64,000 bases of DNA from a virus, in IMG/VR virus record IMGVR_UViG_3300007513_000984, positions 1 through 64,000 of that record; one strand, written 5' to 3'. This document shows positions 47,301 through 55,107 of the stretch, piece after piece. Numbering within the stretch: the stretch's first letter is position 1; every line of letters begins with the position of its first letter. The notes under the pieces are model-generated. The model ran no database searches, was not told where the DNA came from, and saw only the letters and a program-made list of their open reading frames with translations. The position numbers were made by a program, and so were the translations under genes.

Positions 47301-49009
47301 CTTTCACGATTTATAACAGCCCTAGGATGTTGTGATAATTTTTTAGATTTTGTTACAACTACATCATCAATTGGGTCACCAATATATTTTAGAAGTTGGT
47401 CCAACGTCATATTTTCAACTTTTTGAGCCTCAAATCTATTCCCTTTACCAATAGCATTGATGATATCAAGCCTTAATGATTCTTCTGCATTTTTAAGGTT
47501 AGCAATAGCACTCTTACTATTATTTGAGTCTCTTTGAAATATCTCATGGTCATCTTTAAGTTCTTTCCCAACAGCATCCATCATTTTCTTTTCTTCTTCA
47601 TTTAGATTTAAGCCTTCCAATCCTCCTTTTTTGAAATATTCATAGGCATACAAATCTTCTGGTTCTGAGTATATTTTTGTTAACTCAGCATCTAGTGAGA
47701 TATTAAAATCTAATATTTGGTCATTATTTCCAGTGAATAGATAATCATATTTTTTATTTACATGTCCAGTATCAAATATTCCTTGGACTATATCCTTTGC
47801 GTTTCTCATCTTGTTGAATTTATCTGCCATGTTATGATACACTAGTTTCTTTTCATAGTCTATATAAAATAAAACATCATATGCTTGTGTTCCTTTTACT
47901 GGATTATATCCTCCAATTTTCATAGCCAAATGTGGAGTAATTTTAGGAAGTTTTGACATACTTGGCTTATTTTCTCTTGCTTCTTTTTTAAGACCCTCAG
48001 AATGAAAACATATTTCTTCTAATATCGTGTAGATATGACTACCGGCCACATTGCCCCCTACATGTCTACCTGCTTCGAATTTTGTATTTATTTTTGCCTT
48101 ATCTGTATCTGCTTTTTCAAGGTTTGCTACTCTTGATTCTATAGTTCCAACACTAGTTTTCTTATCATCCTTGGTTTTGGTGGTTTTAATATAATAAAGT
48201 CCTTCACCTTTCATACTACCTGCAGTTAATCCATCTTTTTTCATCTGTTCAGAAAATTCATAACTATATGTGTGTTTCATTTCTGATTTAAGCATTGTAT
48301 TTTTATCACCAATCTGTTTGTTTAATGCCGTAAAGAAGTTGTTTAAAGTATCCTCTAGAGTATCACCAATGGGATATTCAAAGGGATGCTCAATGAGTGA
48401 AACATCACTATCCATTACAACTTTATCAGCAGGTACTTGACCACTAAGTACTGTAGTTGTTCCTCTTGCGTCTGAAGTGGTGTTTAATTGTTGATAGTCT
48501 ATAAGTTTAAATGGTATAACTTTTGTTTGGTTGATTTTTGTTTCTACGCCATCTGCATTATGACCTACGAAATTGATTTTAATAAAATACTCAGCATTAC
48601 CAATTCCAGTAAATCCACATAGTGCAACTACGTTTTGCAAACTATCTGATAGACTTGTGTTTCCAACTTGTGTTACAGTGAAATTTACTCTGTATGCCGT
48701 TCCAGCAATCTTGCTGTAATCGCCATTGCCCACACCTACAGAATCTACTGTTAAGTCAGTTATATTGAACTCAGTGGTAACTCCAGTTTTTGCTATTGTT
48801 ATATAGTTGTCACTATCTCCTGGCCAAGCATTTGTAATAATGTCACTCATGTCAAAGGCTTCACCTAAAGAGAATTTTCTCGTTGCTTCACGGTCACATA
48901 CAAACCACTCTAAGGTGTAGGTGTAGGAATCAAATACATCAAGGGGGTTTTCAATGAATGTGTGACTATCTACGAGGTCTTTTAGGTAAGTCGTTGCAGT
49001 ATTATCCAT
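44321..49009 (-). CDS. Large baseplate/tail-associated protein, 1,562 residues
   Basis: The N-terminus (FIENPLDVFDSYTYTLEWFV) resembles the opening of hub-type proteins in T4-like marine phages, where an N-P-L-x-x-(F/Y)-x-S-Y-x-Y motif is common. The first ~170 residues look beta-rich. Residues ~480-680 are strongly helical and charged (coiled-coil-like), and the rest is mixed. It lies between the gp5-like and gp53-like genes, gaps 14 and 4 bases. A baseplate hub or structural linker role is likely from position, but no T4 equivalent is assigned. Confidence 0.55.
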   Translation of the reverse strand: MDNTATTYLKDLVDSHTFIENPLDVFDSYTYTLEWFVCDREATRKFSLGEAFDMSDIITNAWPGDSDNYITIAKTGVTTEFNITDLTVDSVGVGNGDYSKIAGTAYRVNFTVTQVGNTSLSDSLQNVVALCGFTGIGNAEYFIKINFVGHNADGVETKINQTKVIPFKLIDYQQLNTTSDARGTTTVLSGQVPADKVVMDSDVSLIEHPFEYPIGDTLEDTLNNFFTALNKQIGDKNTMLKSEMKHTYSYEFSEQMKKDGLTAGSMKGEGLYYIKTTKTKDDKKTSVGTIESRVANLEKADTDKAKINTKFEAGRHVGGNVAGSHIYTILEEICFHSEGLKKEARENKPSMSKLPKITPHLAMKIGGYNPVKGTQAYDVLFYIDYEKKLVYHNMADKFNKMRNAKDIVQGIFDTGHVNKKYDYLFTGNNDQILDFNISLDAELTKIYSEPEDLYAYEYFKKGGLEGLNLNEEEKKMMDAVGKELKDDHEIFQRDSNNSKSAIANLKNAEESLRLDIINAIGKGNRFEAQKVENMTLDQLLKYIGDPIDDVVVTKSKKLSQHPRAVINRERDAKNARLEAEAADPFSDVKKEINYGARLKDRESLKDTIAELAEKQKKSDTAFNESRSEYTDQLNDIMATKINNKIESGLSQAGQAVFENIKMKTVISNGKNLILAENLDRDFISKLSNGDFETILASQASNPITFRRLVGNTADNVTNKSQVTLTSSTTSEDKAHITMAREKYYEAKGGRLSMNKADMTIKGDPFWLEGNSPPQSKKKIFGNNGSSKEFHEVTNINGFPHLILKSGIAKGVDENENMMTRTMVFSLYIVTTITSTFSNGVFQQSLHLVKVPEAEHFPSETTKVKVHEVDDRNYPNIHDGEPIIDSEATGPIEIVETNKIINEHIGLHSGEPVIVKIKDYIIKSLGEMRAAQIEKENEKLDNKTESIKTNTTNMVAGNPPVINYTNDGIIRQAEAAHYMEKVKGIKKQCEGGNQSVCDQLENSKNDILAPFGLTTDDIGKLSTATTMNNAINNAIAGGAVVSQYEVAMLQHTAGIPLNITGHDPEDIERIIRDYTNERTPTYHFSSLPLGASLDNAILSGESLLNVEETEDVNINTDAKTWDEKKAYDDQIRYPNSNNDWKNTYWFKEKVNEITDESCPKEKFNPDTRRLECTGIKEGTLTDDEVSAINSKVDELDEIIFAGSLRDQHGAGLIPELLAEQYLWTDNANEMLNNQLDIKELVLNVTDKVLIKNALADKINSSVMLDGLTDDEYQKATGLVNDINAINSSATDGSHRSDLTSAVHVGKLQHELATLSADATLSNTNLDGYYFDSTHRDVEIKNLEELELQMAIKDLTLPAENMTNVATMVDSNGDTTYIPIKNPVDQIEVDQAPILVKTDINTADIILPGSLTNSRFSKDYVGGVGWRYAMQNPDKVDQYREAKKIYQILVSSDYGDMTTVTDDLGQNIQVKDFSNIGPITYTDANGVSQTISNPSAYFGIHTTTYNDINPSYAKDYNVLMGKVADLFPDIISGQKSQLIDGKLPKDNDGSLMLTLTGDKFYIDK

Positions 49010-49013
49010 TGTT

Positions 49014-49304
49014 TTACGCCATGTTACTAATATTATCTTTGCTTGGAATTTTTATTATTTTTCCTGCAGAAAAATCTCTAATAGGGTCAATTATAATGTC
49101 TGGATTTCTAGTAGCAAATACCCACCAATACTTTGCAGTATCATACATCTCATAACTGCACAAGTCTGGACGTTCGTCAAATTCTTGAGGTATAGTGTAA
49201 CTTTCATCGTATGGGTCTCTATAGATAAACCTCTTTTTCATTATATCTAGTACAGTATCGTCTATGATTGCTGTTCTATTCCATGGTGATTCTTCTTTAT
49301 ACAT
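49014..49304 (-). CDS. gp53: Baseplate wedge protein gp53-like
   Basis: 96 residues. The pattern YDESYTIPQEFDERPDLCSY, then AKYWWVFATRNPDIIIDPI, then FSAGKIIKIPS, matches gp53-type wedge proteins, which end in a LysM-like module. It is shorter than T4 gp53 (~196), as is common in marine T4-type phages. It lies between the gp48-like gene and the 1,562-residue gene. Confidence 0.75.
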   Translation of the reverse strand: MYKEESPWNRTAIIDDTVLDIMKKRFIYRDPYDESYTIPQEFDERPDLCSYEMYDTAKYWWVFATRNPDIIIDPIRDFSAGKIIKIPSKDNISNMA

Positions 49305-49318
49305 ATCTTTAGTCCTTT

Positions 49319-50035
49319 TTATACATAACCTTTATTCTTTAAGTTACCCTTAAGATAATCTTTAACACTAAAGTGTTCTCTTATACTCTTAGGTGAGTGT
49401 GTGACTTGTAATGTCAGTACAAACATATTCGTAACTGGTACTCTTATTATTTTTAATTTCTTCAGAAATTGTCCTCTTTCATCTTTAGGATTAAACCAAA
49501 ATGGTGTCGGGTCTGGTATTTCTAGATAATCTATATCTGAATCTAGGTTCCAAGTAAAGTCACGAATAACACAAGGTACATCTTCATATATTCCGTGTGC
49601 GTTAAATCGCAATATCGGTGGTGGCATACCAGGATTATCGTCTTTCAACCAGGACATTTTCATTGTACTTCTAATCCACACTGATGCTCTGTATACATAT
49701 TCGGCTTCTGCAATATCTCTCACAATCATTGGTGCGGTTATGTTGATTTCCATATTTGTATGGCTCTCAAAGGCACGTTGTTGAAAGTTACTATGAGTCA
49801 TGACATACTCTCCATAGTTTGCACTATTGATTATAGAAGTAGTGGGCGTATACGGAAAATTAAGTCTTGTTTTTCTCAACTTCTTCTTTGCTTCTTGAGT
49901 AGTATATCTACCTTGGGGACCTTCATAATCTTCGAACTTGTCTAGACGTTCTTCTGCATACGGTAAGATATTGTCGAATCTACCACTAGGGTCTTCTAAG
50001 TATACTGGTTGTTTTGTATAATATGGACTTGCCAT
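49319..50035 (-). CDS. gp48: Baseplate tube-cap protein gp48-like
   Basis: 238 residues. The blocks LNFPYTPTTSIINSANY, MTHSNFQQRAFESHTN, AEAEYVYRASVWIRS, GMPPPILRFNAHG and DYLEIPDPTPFWF follow the gp48 layout. Gp48 caps the hub and starts tail-tube polymerisation in T4. First gene of a minus-strand late operon (gp48, gp53, large protein, gp5, lysozyme-like) with an upstream late octamer. Confidence 0.75.
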   Translation of the reverse strand: MASPYYTKQPVYLEDPSGRFDNILPYAEERLDKFEDYEGPQGRYTTQEAKKKLRKTRLNFPYTPTTSIINSANYGEYVMTHSNFQQRAFESHTNMEINITAPMIVRDIAEAEYVYRASVWIRSTMKMSWLKDDNPGMPPPILRFNAHGIYEDVPCVIRDFTWNLDSDIDYLEIPDPTPFWFNPKDERGQFLKKLKIIRVPVTNMFVLTLQVTHSPKSIREHFSVKDYLKGNLKNKGYV

Positions 50036-50063
50036 GTCTTTTACTCCTAAATCATTATAACAG

Positions 50064-50071
50064 TATTTATC
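50064..50071 (-). promoter_or_regulatory. Late-like promoter octamer for the gp48 operon
   Basis: GATAAATA on the minus strand, 28 bases before the gp48 start codon, with a TAGGAG ribosome site between. It shares a 152-base divergent gap with the gp55 promoter. Confidence 0.6.
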
Positions 50072-50132
50072 GTTGTATTATATGCGAAGTTTCTGGTCCA
50101 GTAACTTTTTACTATATATAGTGTTTATATGC

Positions 50133-50162
50133 TTGACAACCGTCAAGTTTTTATGTTATAAT
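50133..50162 (+). promoter_or_regulatory. Sigma-70-like promoter for gp55-gp47-gp46
   Basis: TTGACA (50133-50138), an 18-base spacer ending in TGT, and TATAAT (50157-50162). The consensus -10 with TG extension makes this the strongest-looking promoter in the window. A TTAGGAGA ribosome site precedes the start at 50188. Confidence 0.8.
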
Positions 50163-50187
50163 TGTTGTAAGATTAGGAGAATAAACT

Positions 50188-51057
50188 ATGGCAAGACGAC
50201 AAAACTACTTAAATAACAAGGATATGTTGAAACAGATACATATCTCTAAGTCAAACTATTGTTGGTTTGAAGATAGAGATAAACATCACCAGCATGATAT
50301 GATACTGTATTCAACTAACGAAATCCCTGATGCGGTAGAACAAGCAAGACAAAATAAAGCAAAACGTTTACAGAAATTGGCTTGGGATGCTAATGAGGAT
50401 AGAAAGAAGAAACAGGTAGATTTTGAAGTTGACCCTGCTTCTTTCACGGAAGACGAGATTATATTTCGTGTAATGGGATTCGACCACATACCCGATGAAC
50501 CAGGTCGTAAAGCAAACCCAAAGACACCAGCAGACCATAAGGTAAAATTACCATTTCCTGCATTCAAACACTATACTTATGCAGACGAGAAAATCAATGA
50601 AGTGGGGATTTCACATTACAACAAAGAGAAAGAATTTGATTTAAGTGCTGGTAAAATCACAGCCGTATTGGCAACGATGTATATCAAACTAGTAGAAAGA
50701 TACTCTCAGAGGTCAAACTGGCGAGGATACACATATATTGATGAAATGAGAGGACAAGCATTGCTCCAATTAGCACAAATTGGACTACAATTTAACGAAG
50801 ACAAGAGTGATAATCCATTTGCTTACTACACAACGGTAGTAAACAATTCGTTCACTCGTGTACTTAATATAGAAAAGAAAAATCAAGGCATTCGTGATGA
50901 CTTGCTGGAAAAAGCAGGCCAGGCACCAAGTTGGACAAGACAACTTGCACACGAAATGAAATCTCAGGAGCGTTGGCAGAAAGTCGTAAAAACAAAAATT
51001 ACAGACGATGCTATTCCAACAGAAACCATTAAAGAGATTTATGCCGACAATGACTAA
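50188..51057 (+). CDS. gp55: Late-transcription sigma factor gp55-like
   Basis: 289 residues, longer than T4 gp55 (185). The C-terminal half carries the family core: YTYIDEMRGQALLQLAQIGL, FNEDKSDNPFAYYTTVVNN and the IRDDLLEKAGQAPSWTRQ segment. Gp55 replaces the host sigma factor and directs RNA polymerase to TATAAATA late promoters, which occur upstream of virion genes here. The last ~17 bases overlap the start of gp47. Driven by its own sigma-70-like promoter. Confidence 0.9.
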   Translation: MARRQNYLNNKDMLKQIHISKSNYCWFEDRDKHHQHDMILYSTNEIPDAVEQARQNKAKRLQKLAWDANEDRKKKQVDFEVDPASFTEDEIIFRVMGFDHIPDEPGRKANPKTPADHKVKLPFPAFKHYTYADEKINEVGISHYNKEKEFDLSAGKITAVLATMYIKLVERYSQRSNWRGYTYIDEMRGQALLQLAQIGLQFNEDKSDNPFAYYTTVVNNSFTRVLNIEKKNQGIRDDLLEKAGQAPSWTRQLAHEMKSQERWQKVVKTKITDDAIPTETIKEIYADND

Positions 51058-52069
51058 TAACCTATTTAAGAAAGCCGCTTGTTTTACAGATATCCATTGG
51101 GGTATGAAGAACAACGCAAAACAACATAATGAGGATTGTTTAGATTTCATTGATTGGTTTATCGAGGACGCAAAGAAAAGAGATTGTGAAACTTGTATAT
51201 TCTTAGGCGATTGGCACCACAACAGGTCAAGTCTAAACATATCAACGATGAAATATAGTCTTGCTGGTCTACGTAGACTAAGCAAAGCATTCAATAAAGT
51301 TTATGTCATCTTGGGCAATCACGACCTATTCTACCGTGAAACACGTGATGTGAATTCTATGGAATTCATTGACGACCTTCCTAATGTGGTCTTAGTCAGA
51401 GATACACTAGTCGAGGGTAATGTTGGTATTGTTCCATGGTTAGTCGGTGACGAATGGAAGAAAATTCCCAGATTAGAATCAAAATACATCTTTGCTCATT
51501 TAGAGTTACCTACATTTCAACTCAATGCAATGATAGAAATGCCAGACACCGGTGGGTTAAAAGGCAATATGTTCAAGAATCAAGATTATGTATTCACTGG
51601 ACACTTTCATAAACGTCAAGTAAAAGATAACGTAATTTATATTGGTAATGCGTTTCCTCACAACTTCTCAGACAACTGGGATGATGATAGAGGATGGATG
51701 TACTTAGAGTGGGATAAAGAACCAGAGTTCTTCACTTGGAAAGATGCACCAAAGTACAGAACAATAGCACTATCAACGTTATTAGATGCACCAGATGAAT
51801 ATCTATTACCTAAAACAAATGTAAAGATAACACTAGATATTGATATTTCTTACGAAGAAGCAAATTTTATTAAGGATACATTTGTAGAAACATACAAGTT
51901 ACGAGATGTAACATTAGTACCACTCAAAAGCAATGAACACGAAAACGATACTGGTGCTGAAATACATTTTGAAACAATAGATGAAATTGTCGTTTCGCAG
52001 TTAGCATCATTAGATGATAATGGTAGTTTTGACAAAAATGTACTTATTGAGATTTATAATAATTTATGA
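51041..52069 (+). CDS. gp47: Recombination nuclease subunit gp47-like (Mre11/SbcD family)
   Basis: About 342 residues from the ATG at 51041; 51050 and 51008 are other possible starts, all inside the gp55 3' end. Metallophosphoesterase motifs are present in order: FTDIHWG, FLGDWHHNR, ILGNHD and FTGHFHKRQ. With gp46 it forms the Mre11-Rad50-like complex that resects DNA ends for recombination-dependent replication. In most T4-type genomes gp47 and gp46 are close; here a dehydrogenase gene lies between them, joined by a 4-base overlap. Confidence 0.93.
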   Translation: MPTMTNNLFKKAACFTDIHWGMKNNAKQHNEDCLDFIDWFIEDAKKRDCETCIFLGDWHHNRSSLNISTMKYSLAGLRRLSKAFNKVYVILGNHDLFYRETRDVNSMEFIDDLPNVVLVRDTLVEGNVGIVPWLVGDEWKKIPRLESKYIFAHLELPTFQLNAMIEMPDTGGLKGNMFKNQDYVFTGHFHKRQVKDNVIYIGNAFPHNFSDNWDDDRGWMYLEWDKEPEFFTWKDAPKYRTIALSTLLDAPDEYLLPKTNVKITLDIDISYEEANFIKDTFVETYKLRDVTLVPLKSNEHENDTGAEIHFETIDEIVVSQLASLDDNGSFDKNVLIEIYNNL

Positions 52070-52662
52070 AGAAGATACTAATTACAGGAAGTCGTAAGTA
52101 CGGCTTGTGTGAGGCTATGTGCAATCTGTTTGACACAATGCCTGACATCGAGTACGAAACTGCAAGTAGAAGTAATGGCTATCAGTTAGATACCAACGAT
52201 GGACAACACAAATTAGCAGAGTATTATATCAATGAAAACTTTGATGTCTTTATAAACAACTCTGCAATATGGAAATTCCAGCAAGTTATGATTGCTGAGA
52301 GCATTTTTAATGCAATGGAATTAGCAGAAAGAAAGGGACATATTATAAACATAGGGTCAACTGCTGACACTGGAGTAAAGGGAAGAAGTTGGAGATATCC
52401 AACAGAAAAGAAAGCACTCAAAGCCTATAATAGAGATTTGACTTATAAAGCAATGGGTGGTAGTAATATAAAAACAACACTAATTTCGCCAGGAAGTTTA
52501 ACAACATCAAGTGTGATGAAGAAACATCCTGACAGAAAACTGATTGATGTCGAATACATTGCAGAGTTAGTAGTATGGGCAATCAATCAACCAGAGTATA
52601 TCAATGTCAACGAATTGTCGATTGACCCGATACAACATGGAACATACGCAAGAGAGGTATAA
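52066..52662 (+). CDS. Short-chain dehydrogenase/reductase between gp47 and gp46
   Basis: 198 residues, short for the SDR family (~250). ILITGSRKYGLCEAM is a Rossmann motif with a variant glycine pattern, FINNSAIW matches the N-N-A-(G/S) strand, INIGSTAD supplies the serine and WRYPTEKKAL the Y-x3-K pair. It is translationally coupled to gp47 (ATGA overlap) and ends three bases before the TTG start of gp46. The substrate is unknown. Its place inside a recombination operon is unusual. Confidence 0.8.
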   Translation: MKKILITGSRKYGLCEAMCNLFDTMPDIEYETASRSNGYQLDTNDGQHKLAEYYINENFDVFINNSAIWKFQQVMIAESIFNAMELAERKGHIINIGSTADTGVKGRSWRYPTEKKALKAYNRDLTYKAMGGSNIKTTLISPGSLTTSSVMKKHPDRKLIDVEYIAELVVWAINQPEYINVNELSIDPIQHGTYAREV

Positions 52663-52664
52663 GT

Positions 52665-54446
52665 TTGCTAATAATTAAGAATATAACAATAAGAAATTTT
52701 ATGAGTGTGGGCAACGTAACCCAGGCTGTAACATTAAACCAAAATGAACTAACTTTAGTTTTGGGTAATAATGTTGATTTAGGTAGTGATGGTGCAAGAA
52801 ACGGAACTGGTAAGACCACTTTAATCAATGCGTTATCGTACGGTTTATATGGCAAAGCACTTACAAATATTAAACAGAACAATCTAATCAACAAAACCAA
52901 TGGTAAAGGTATGATGGTTACTGTTGATTTCACATACAACGGAAATGAATATAGAATTGAACGTGGTCGTTCTCCTAATGTATTTCATTTTATGCGTGAT
53001 GGTATGGAACTCGGTGATAATAACGTAGAGAATGCAGGTCAAGGAGAGATGCGATTGACTCAAGTTGAAGTTGAGAGCATTATTGGTCTTTCTCATGCAA
53101 TGTTCAAACATATTATTGCATTGAATACTTATACCGAGCCGTTCCTGGCATTACGTGCTGGTGACCAACGTGAACTTATCGAAGAACTTCTAGGAATTAC
53201 AGAACTCTCTCGTAAAGCAGAAGCACTCAAAGAGATTTCAAAGAACACAAGAGAGCAAATAAAAGAAGAAGAATACTCACTCAAAGGCAAAGAAGATACG
53301 AATGCTCGTATTCTTAAAAGCATCAAAGACATTGAACGTAGACAGAAAGTTTGGACAAATAAACAAACAACAGATTTAGTAACATTACAAACCGAACTAT
53401 CTTCATTAACACATTTAGATATAGAATCTGAACTAAAGAACCATGCTTTGTTAGTTACATATAATGAAAATATGACGGCAAAATCTACAGCAACTTCTTG
53501 GATTGATAGCATCGAGTCTGACAACTCAAAACAAAATAAACTAATAGAAAGATTAGATAACGAAATAAAATTAATTGAAGAACACAAATGTCATGCTTGT
53601 GGTCAAGAAATTCATGATGAGAAACAAGGCGAGATACTGACAAATAAAAATACACTGAGGAAGGAAGCAGTAGACCAACTTACCGTAAATCAAACTTCAT
53701 GGACTGAACACAATACTTTAATCGAGGGTATCGGAGATATTGGCGAGAAACCTGTTACTTTCTATCAGACATTATCTGATGCTTACGAACATCAAACTTC
53801 TGTAGAGAAATTAGCAGAACAAATAGAACTAAACAAGAACACTGAGGACCCATACGCAGAACAAATAGCAGATATGCGTGATAGTGCCTTAGAAGAAGTA
53901 GACTATGGACACATGAATTCATTGGTTTCTTTGCAGGAACACCAAGAATTCTTATTAAAATTACTAACTAACAAAGACAGTTTTATACGTAAAAAGATTA
54001 TAGACCAGAATTTAAGTTATTTAAATCAACGTCTAGCAAGGTACTTAGACCGACTAGGATTACCACATGATGTTGTATTCCAAAGCGATTTAACAGTAGA
54101 AATCACTGAAATGGGTCGTGATTTAGACTTTGATAACTTATCTAGAGGTGAAAGGAATCGACTTATACTAGGTTTAAGTTGGAGTTTCCGTGACATATTT
54201 GAGTCATTATACAGCACAATTAACGTGTTATTTGTTGATGAATTGATAGATAGCGGATTAGACACCAATGGTGTTGAGTCCTCACTTGCTGTTCTTAAGA
54301 AGATGGCAAGAGATGGAAATAGAAGTGTGTATTTGATATCACACAAAGACGAATTGCAAGGGCGTGTACAAAGCGTTCTAAATGTAATAAAAGAGAATGG
54401 TTTTACAAGTTTTTCTCATGAAGAGGAAACTACCACTACAATATAG
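52665..54446 (+). CDS. gp46: Recombination nuclease subunit gp46-like (Rad50/SbcC family)
   Basis: 593 residues. The start is TTG at 52665, supported by AGAGAGG upstream; the first ATG (residue 13) lies inside the conserved N-terminus. Walker A is GARNGTGKTT (~43-52), the zinc hook is Cys309-His-Ala-Cys312 between two coiled-coil arms, the ABC signature is LSRGERNRL (~492) and Walker B is LFVDE (~522). It is the ATPase partner of gp47. Last large gene of the operon. Confidence 0.94.
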   Translation: MLIIKNITIRNFMSVGNVTQAVTLNQNELTLVLGNNVDLGSDGARNGTGKTTLINALSYGLYGKALTNIKQNNLINKTNGKGMMVTVDFTYNGNEYRIERGRSPNVFHFMRDGMELGDNNVENAGQGEMRLTQVEVESIIGLSHAMFKHIIALNTYTEPFLALRAGDQRELIEELLGITELSRKAEALKEISKNTREQIKEEEYSLKGKEDTNARILKSIKDIERRQKVWTNKQTTDLVTLQTELSSLTHLDIESELKNHALLVTYNENMTAKSTATSWIDSIESDNSKQNKLIERLDNEIKLIEEHKCHACGQEIHDEKQGEILTNKNTLRKEAVDQLTVNQTSWTEHNTLIEGIGDIGEKPVTFYQTLSDAYEHQTSVEKLAEQIELNKNTEDPYAEQIADMRDSALEEVDYGHMNSLVSLQEHQEFLLKLLTNKDSFIRKKIIDQNLSYLNQRLARYLDRLGLPHDVVFQSDLTVEITEMGRDLDFDNLSRGERNRLILGLSWSFRDIFESLYSTINVLFVDELIDSGLDTNGVESSLAVLKKMARDGNRSVYLISHKDELQGRVQSVLNVIKENGFTSFSHEEETTTTI

Positions 54447-54455
54447 GAGAAATAT

Positions 54456-54632
54456 ATGAGTACAAATGCAGAAATTATGGAAGCAGTTGAAACTTACCAG
54501 GCAGAAAATGCTAAGTTTGAAGAAAAGGGTGTAAAAGCCTCAGCCGCTCGTGCCAGAAAGGCATTAGGTAATCTTGGCAAACTTACAAAGGTACGTAGAA
54601 AAGAAATCCAAGAAAAAAAGAATAATATGTAA
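54456..54632 (+). CDS. Small basic protein resembling histone H1-like Hc1
   Basis: 58 residues, too short for the usual 60-residue cut-off. The start at 54456 follows a TAGGAG ribosome site, nine bases after the gp46 stop. The sequence is an acidic helix followed by KGVKASAARARKALGNLGKL and a basic tail ending in lysines and asparagine. The K-G-x-K-A-x-x-(T/A)-R-A-R-K-A-L pattern is that of bacterial histone H1-like (Hc1) proteins, suggesting DNA binding. The CDS is well supported; the function is by resemblance. Confidence 0.75.
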   Translation: MSTNAEIMEAVETYQAENAKFEEKGVKASAARARKALGNLGKLTKVRRKEIQEKKNNM

Positions 54633-54650
54633 AAAAAATACTAAAACCAC

Positions 54651-54679
54651 TTGACTTTGATGGTCCAGTATGTTAGTAT
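54651..54679 (+). promoter_or_regulatory. Sigma-70-like promoter for the small RNA
   Basis: TTGACT (54651-54656), a 17-base spacer ending in TGT, and TAGTAT (54674-54679), an extended -10. No open frame with a ribosome site follows before the terminator. Confidence 0.7.
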
Positions 54680-54685
54680 TATATA

Positions 54686-54816
54686 ATCAACGGAAGCCTA
54701 TGTCTCCTCTAAACCTCTCTCATCGACACTGGCCTCTAGTTGATACTCTATCAGAACGATAGAGGAGTTCGACAAAAGGCCCGGTACCAGAAATGGTATC
54801 GGGTTTTTTCTTTTTT
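54686..54816 (+). ncRNA. Candidate stand-alone small RNA (~130 nt)
   Basis: The segment runs from a promoter to an intrinsic terminator without a plausible reading frame. It can fold: ATCGAC/GTTGAT (54722-54727 with 54739-54744), a 7-bp hairpin with an AGAAC loop (54746-54752 with 54758-54764), and the 10-bp terminator. An alternative pairing of 54704-54711 with 54760-54767 would compete with the second hairpin, so two states are possible. No tRNA cloverleaf fits. Its target or role is unknown. Confidence 0.6.
54780..54816 (+). terminator. Strong rho-independent terminator
   Basis: A 10-bp stem (54780-54789 with 54794-54803, one G-T pair) capped by a GAAA tetraloop and followed by TTTTTTCTTTTTT. 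It would end the small RNA and any gp46 read-through. Confidence 0.92.
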
Positions 54817-54855
54817 GTCTAAATACATCAACGTATCTTTATGAGAGAAATCCCA

Positions 54856-55107
54856 ATGACTAGTAAAAACTATGAAAATTTGAAATGGTTTGCGACATTT
54901 ATGTTTGTTCTTGCTGGAGTATTGATATCTCTGAATATAGAACAATCTAAATGGGCTTTTCCATTATTCGCAACAGGACATATGACTGTGCTGTTCGTAT
55001 TTTTAAGATTAAAGGATAAGCCAATGATTTTTCAGAATAGTTTCTTCTTGGCTATTGATTTCTTAGGAATATATCAGTGGTTATTGGCGCCTATATTTTT
55101 TGTTTAA
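54856..55107 (+). CDS. Small hydrophobic membrane protein
   Basis: 83 residues from the ATG at 54856, chosen because GAGAG lies eight bases upstream; the ATG at 54841 lacks a ribosome site. Three hydrophobic segments are visible: FATFMFVLAGVLISL, WAFPLFATGHMTVLFVFL and FFLAIDFLGIYQWLLAPIFF. The likely location is the inner membrane, with a function that cannot be named. The 3' end overlaps the convergent GIY-YIG gene by 17 bases. Confidence 0.7.
   Translation: MTSKNYENLKWFATFMFVLAGVLISLNIEQSKWAFPLFATGHMTVLFVFLRLKDKPMIFQNSFFLAIDFLGIYQWLLAPIFFV

Noticed and set aside
50785-51294. 169-residue minus-strand ORF
   Set aside because: Lies wholly antisense to gp55 and gp47, has no recognisable domain and no ribosome site.
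54686-54816. tRNA gene
   Set aside because: A GTTCGA and a CTCTATC hairpin look tRNA-like, but no set of acceptor, D, anticodon and T arms with correct lengths fits.
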